Source of the DNA: JBGOTP01 sp041476545
GTDB lineage: Bacteria > Acidobacteriota > Vicinamibacteria > Vicinamibacterales > CAVVIG01
Direction: 5' to 3'
Length of the DNA: 5,806 nt
NCBI GenBank assembly: GCA_041476545.1
Contig: JBGOTP010000323.1
Location: 1-5,806, forward strand
Positions within the stretch are counted from its first letter, which is position 1, and each line of letters starts with the position of its first letter. Of this stretch, positions 5,694-5,806 are shown piece by piece. The notes under the pieces are model-generated. The model did no database searches and was not told the DNA's origin. It saw nothing but the letters and a program-made list of their open reading frames with translations. The position numbers and the translations under genes were made by a program.

Positions 5694-5806
5694 CTAGAAC
5701 GTAAACCGGCCGCCGAGCTGGATCACGCGGTTCGAGTTCCCCCGGACGCCCGTGATCCCCCCGAACGCGGTGCTGGTTTGCACTCCCGTCGCGAAGTCGA
5801 AGACGG
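5694..5806 (-). CDS. TonB-dependent outer-membrane receptor, C-terminal 36 residues
   Basis: This frame enters from the right edge and stops with TAG at 5696-5694. The visible tail includes VFDFATGVQTSTAFGGITG and ends NRVIQLGGRFTF. A last beta strand of this kind, with alternating hydrophobic residues and a terminal Phe, is the outer-membrane barrel signature recognised by the BAM machinery. The phrase 'RxIQLGGRFTF' is characteristic of the large TonB-dependent receptors (carboxypeptidase-regulatory domain plus plug and barrel, Oar-like) abundant in Acidobacteriota. Ligand and plug domain are outside the window. The gene is upstream of and co-directional with the short VWFA-related gene, separated by a hairpin. 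Confidence 0.78.
   Translation of the reverse strand, partial: VFDFATGVQTSTAFGGITGVRGNSNRVIQLGGRFTF

Overview
The window looks like chromosome from an Acidobacteriota, most likely of the Vicinamibacteria type. The evidence is GC-rich DNA, two proteins of the 'VWFA-related Acidobacterial' family, the C-terminal tail of a TonB-dependent outer-membrane receptor, secreted alpha/beta hydrolases, and Gly-Arg-rich and QTPPA-rich low-complexity linkers. The taxon is inferred from family content, because no rRNA or marker gene is present.

Layout, left to right: (1) the 5' part of an exported Asp-box (sialidase/BNR or sortilin-like propeller) protein, minus strand, leaving the left edge; (2) a large exported VWFA-related protein, minus strand, whose metal site looks lost; (3) an exported BD-FAE/acetylxylan-esterase-like alpha/beta hydrolase, minus strand; (4) a 213-bp divergent intergenic region with inverted repeats and a plausible promoter; (5) an exported esterase of the enterochelin-esterase/feruloyl-esterase (Esterase D) type, plus strand; (6) a smaller VWFA-related protein, minus strand, whose 3' end overlaps the esterase tail-to-tail by 29 bp; (7) a strong hairpin with a downstream U6 tract; (8) the last 36 codons of a TonB-dependent receptor, minus strand, entering from the right edge.

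Genes 3, 2 and 1 lie in that order on the minus strand with gaps of 49-62 bp and could be one transcript starting in the divergent region. Every protein whose N-terminus is visible carries a signal peptide, so the window is a block of envelope and secreted functions. A cautious reading is that it acts on extracellular polymers: two serine esterases, a propeller protein, an outer-membrane receptor and two VWA-like proteins of unknown role. Shared substrate or pathway is an inference. There is no tRNA, rRNA, CRISPR array, insertion sequence or defence gene that I can support. Three gene starts are placed on GTG or on an internal ATG because of clear Shine-Dalgarno sequences.
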